From HXMU1420-2 sp040830545 (GTDB lineage Bacteria; Pseudomonadota; Alphaproteobacteria; Rhodobacterales; Rhodobacteraceae): a stretch of 6,999 bases of DNA. Shown piece by piece: positions 6,083 to 6,999 of the stretch (position 1 is its first letter; each line of letters opens with the position of its first letter). The DNA lies in assembly GCA_040830545.1 (NCBI GenBank), contig JBFOMB010000123.1:1-6999 (forward strand), in the 5' to 3' direction. Under the pieces are notes generated by a model that worked only from the letters and a program-made list of their open reading frames with translations, searched no databases and was not told the origin of the DNA. The translations under genes were made by a program, and so were the position numbers.

Positions 6083-6901
6083 ATGCGGCTGATATGTCCG
6101 AATTGTGGGGCACAGTACGAAGTGCCGGACCAGGTCATTCCGTTTGACGGGCGGGATGTGCAATGCTCGAACTGTGGGAACACATGGTTTCAGGACCACC
6201 CGGACAATCCGCAACCGGAGCAGGCCAGTGGGGCCGAAGCGGGTTGGGAAGATGACGCGGACGCAGGTGCAGATGCCGCGTTCGAGGATGATCCCTACGG
6301 CGATCCACCAGATCCGGAGGTTGATGACCCGCTCGAAGAAGATCGGCCCGCTCCCCGGGAAACTGATCCATCTGTCACAGATGTCCTGCGCGAAGAGGCC
6401 GAGCGCGAGGCGCGGCTGCGTGCCGAAGAGGATGCCGGCGGTTTGGAAAGCCAGCCCGATCTGGGCCTGGAGCCACCGGCCGATGACGCCCGGCGACGGG
6501 CGGAAGAGGCGCGCGCACGTATGGCCCGATTGCGGGGGGAAGCTGCGGACGCGCCCACGGGTGCAGACCCGGAACCGGAACTCGAAAGCCGCCGGGGATT
6601 GCTGCCGGATATCGAGGAAATCAATTCGAGCCTGAAATCCACCGACAACGCCGTGGCAACCACAACCGCATCCGGGGAAACACCCGCTGCTGCGCCCGCT
6701 CGCAAATCCAGCGGGTTTTCCCGTGGCTTCATGCTGGCCCTGGTGATCGCTGTGCTGGCCCTGCTGATCTACAACAACGCGCCGCAAATCTCGGCGGCAG
6801 TGCCGCAGGTCGACCCGGCGCTCAATGCCTATGTTGCGGCCATCGACAACGCGCGTCTGTGGCTGGATCAGCAAATGGCGGCTTTGACACCCCAAGAGTA
6901 A
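6083..6901 (+). CDS. MJ0042-type zinc-ribbon membrane protein with acidic linker
   Basis: A 272-residue protein opening with a zinc ribbon: CPNC (Cys5, Cys8) and CSNC (Cys28, Cys31), with the AQYEVPDQVIP stretch between the pairs that marks the MJ0042-type family. A long, low-complexity linker follows: residues ~47-95 are rich in Asp, Glu, Gly and Pro, and ~100-155 are rich in Glu, Arg and Ala and may form a charged helix. A single membrane helix lies at ~215-231 (MLALVIAVLALLIY), preceded by basic residues (RKSSGFSR), so the ribbon and linker should be cytoplasmic and the last ~40 residues periplasmic. Related zinc-ribbon proteins often have a larger C-terminal domain (DUF3426); the tail here looks too short for it. 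The function of the family is not settled. It diverges from ftsE, which may or may not matter. Confidence 0.88.
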   Translation: MRLICPNCGAQYEVPDQVIPFDGRDVQCSNCGNTWFQDHPDNPQPEQASGAEAGWEDDADAGADAAFEDDPYGDPPDPEVDDPLEEDRPAPRETDPSVTDVLREEAEREARLRAEEDAGGLESQPDLGLEPPADDARRRAEEARARMARLRGEAADAPTGADPEPELESRRGLLPDIEEINSSLKSTDNAVATTTASGETPAAAPARKSSGFSRGFMLALVIAVLALLIYNNAPQISAAVPQVDPALNAYVAAIDNARLWLDQQMAALTPQE

Positions 6902-6957
6902 GGGGCGCGGTGCAAAAGCCGAGCCTGCGAGACGTTCCACCCTTGGCCCCGTCGGAT

Positions 6958-6999
6958 TTACGTCCGGATCAACACCTTGTTCGACTGCAACGCATCGGC
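6958..6999 (-). CDS. Possible C-terminal tail of a convergent gene, cut by the window edge
   Basis: On the minus strand the last bases read ADALQSNKVLIRT and then a TAA stop at 6960-6958. Twelve of its thirteen codons end in G or C, like the real genes here. Only thirteen residues are visible and I do not recognise the protein. The competing reading is a plus-strand gene from GTG 6910, just after an AAGGGG stretch overlapping the zinc-ribbon stop and open to the edge; its third-base GC is much lower. The call is weak. Confidence 0.35.
   Translation of the reverse strand, partial: ADALQSNKVLIRT

Noticed and set aside
5241..6092. A 283-codon plus-strand open frame over ftsE and the spacer
   Set aside because: It is antisense to ftsE, rich in Gln, His, Pro and Arg, and has no ribosome site or domain.
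6012..6092. A possible 26-codon leader ORF from ATG 6012 overlapping the zinc-ribbon start
   Set aside because: There is no Shine-Dalgarno match before the ATG, and it shows no run of regulatory codons or paired hairpins, so attenuation is not supported.
6020..6940. A 306-codon minus-strand open frame covering the zinc-ribbon gene
   Set aside because: It is longer than the real gene, but the plus strand has the paired CxxC motifs, a good ribosome site and a membrane helix. The minus frame shows no family pattern.
1..6999. Mobile elements, CRISPR arrays, tRNA or rRNA genes, toxin-antitoxin pairs
   Set aside because: I looked for transposase-like or integrase-like proteins, spaced direct repeats and tRNA-like cloverleaf ends and saw none. 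Gene packing and composition are even across the window.

Overview
The window looks like chromosomal DNA of an alphaproteobacterium, most likely of the Rhodobacteraceae (Roseobacter group). The base composition is GC-rich, most codons end in G or C, and the protein sequences match what I know of that family: an alphaproteobacterial-type dihydrolipoyl dehydrogenase, an ftsE-ftsX-plsC-flavoprotein gene string, and an MJ0042-type zinc-ribbon membrane protein next to it. This assignment is from recognition, not from a database search.

Layout from left to right. (1) Bases 1-1205 (+) hold the 3' part of lpd, the E3 subunit of a 2-oxoacid dehydrogenase complex. Its start lies left of the window. (2) A perfect hairpin at 1227-1247 sits exactly midway between lpd and the convergent next gene and probably ends transcription from both sides. 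(3) Bases 1269-2510 (-) encode an exported OmpA-family envelope protein with two extra beta-rich regions ahead of its peptidoglycan-binding domain. (4) A 118-base divergent spacer leads to a small three-helix membrane protein (2635-2997, +) of unknown role. (5) Bases 2998-5897 (-) form a tightly packed four-gene run, read right to left: ftsE, ftsX, a PlsC-type acyltransferase and a PPOX-type FMN flavoprotein. Each gene overlaps the next, so they are almost certainly co-transcribed and probably translationally coupled. (6) A 185-base divergent spacer separates ftsE from a zinc-ribbon membrane protein gene (6083-6901, +). (7) The last 98 bases probably hold the tail of a minus-strand gene, but this is uncertain.

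The theme from base 1269 on is the cell envelope. FtsE and FtsX form the ABC-type complex that controls peptidoglycan hydrolysis at division. PlsC makes phosphatidic acid for phospholipid synthesis. The OmpA-like protein probably links the outer membrane or periplasm to peptidoglycan. The lpd gene belongs to central carbon metabolism and is separated by the terminator.

I saw no RNA genes, insertion sequences, CRISPR arrays, integrase genes or signs of recent transfer. I found no evidence for a new multi-gene system. The points most worth a second look are the domain make-up of the OmpA-like protein, the unknown three-helix protein, the zinc-ribbon membrane protein divergent from ftsEX, and the Glu-to-Gln change in a PlsC motif.
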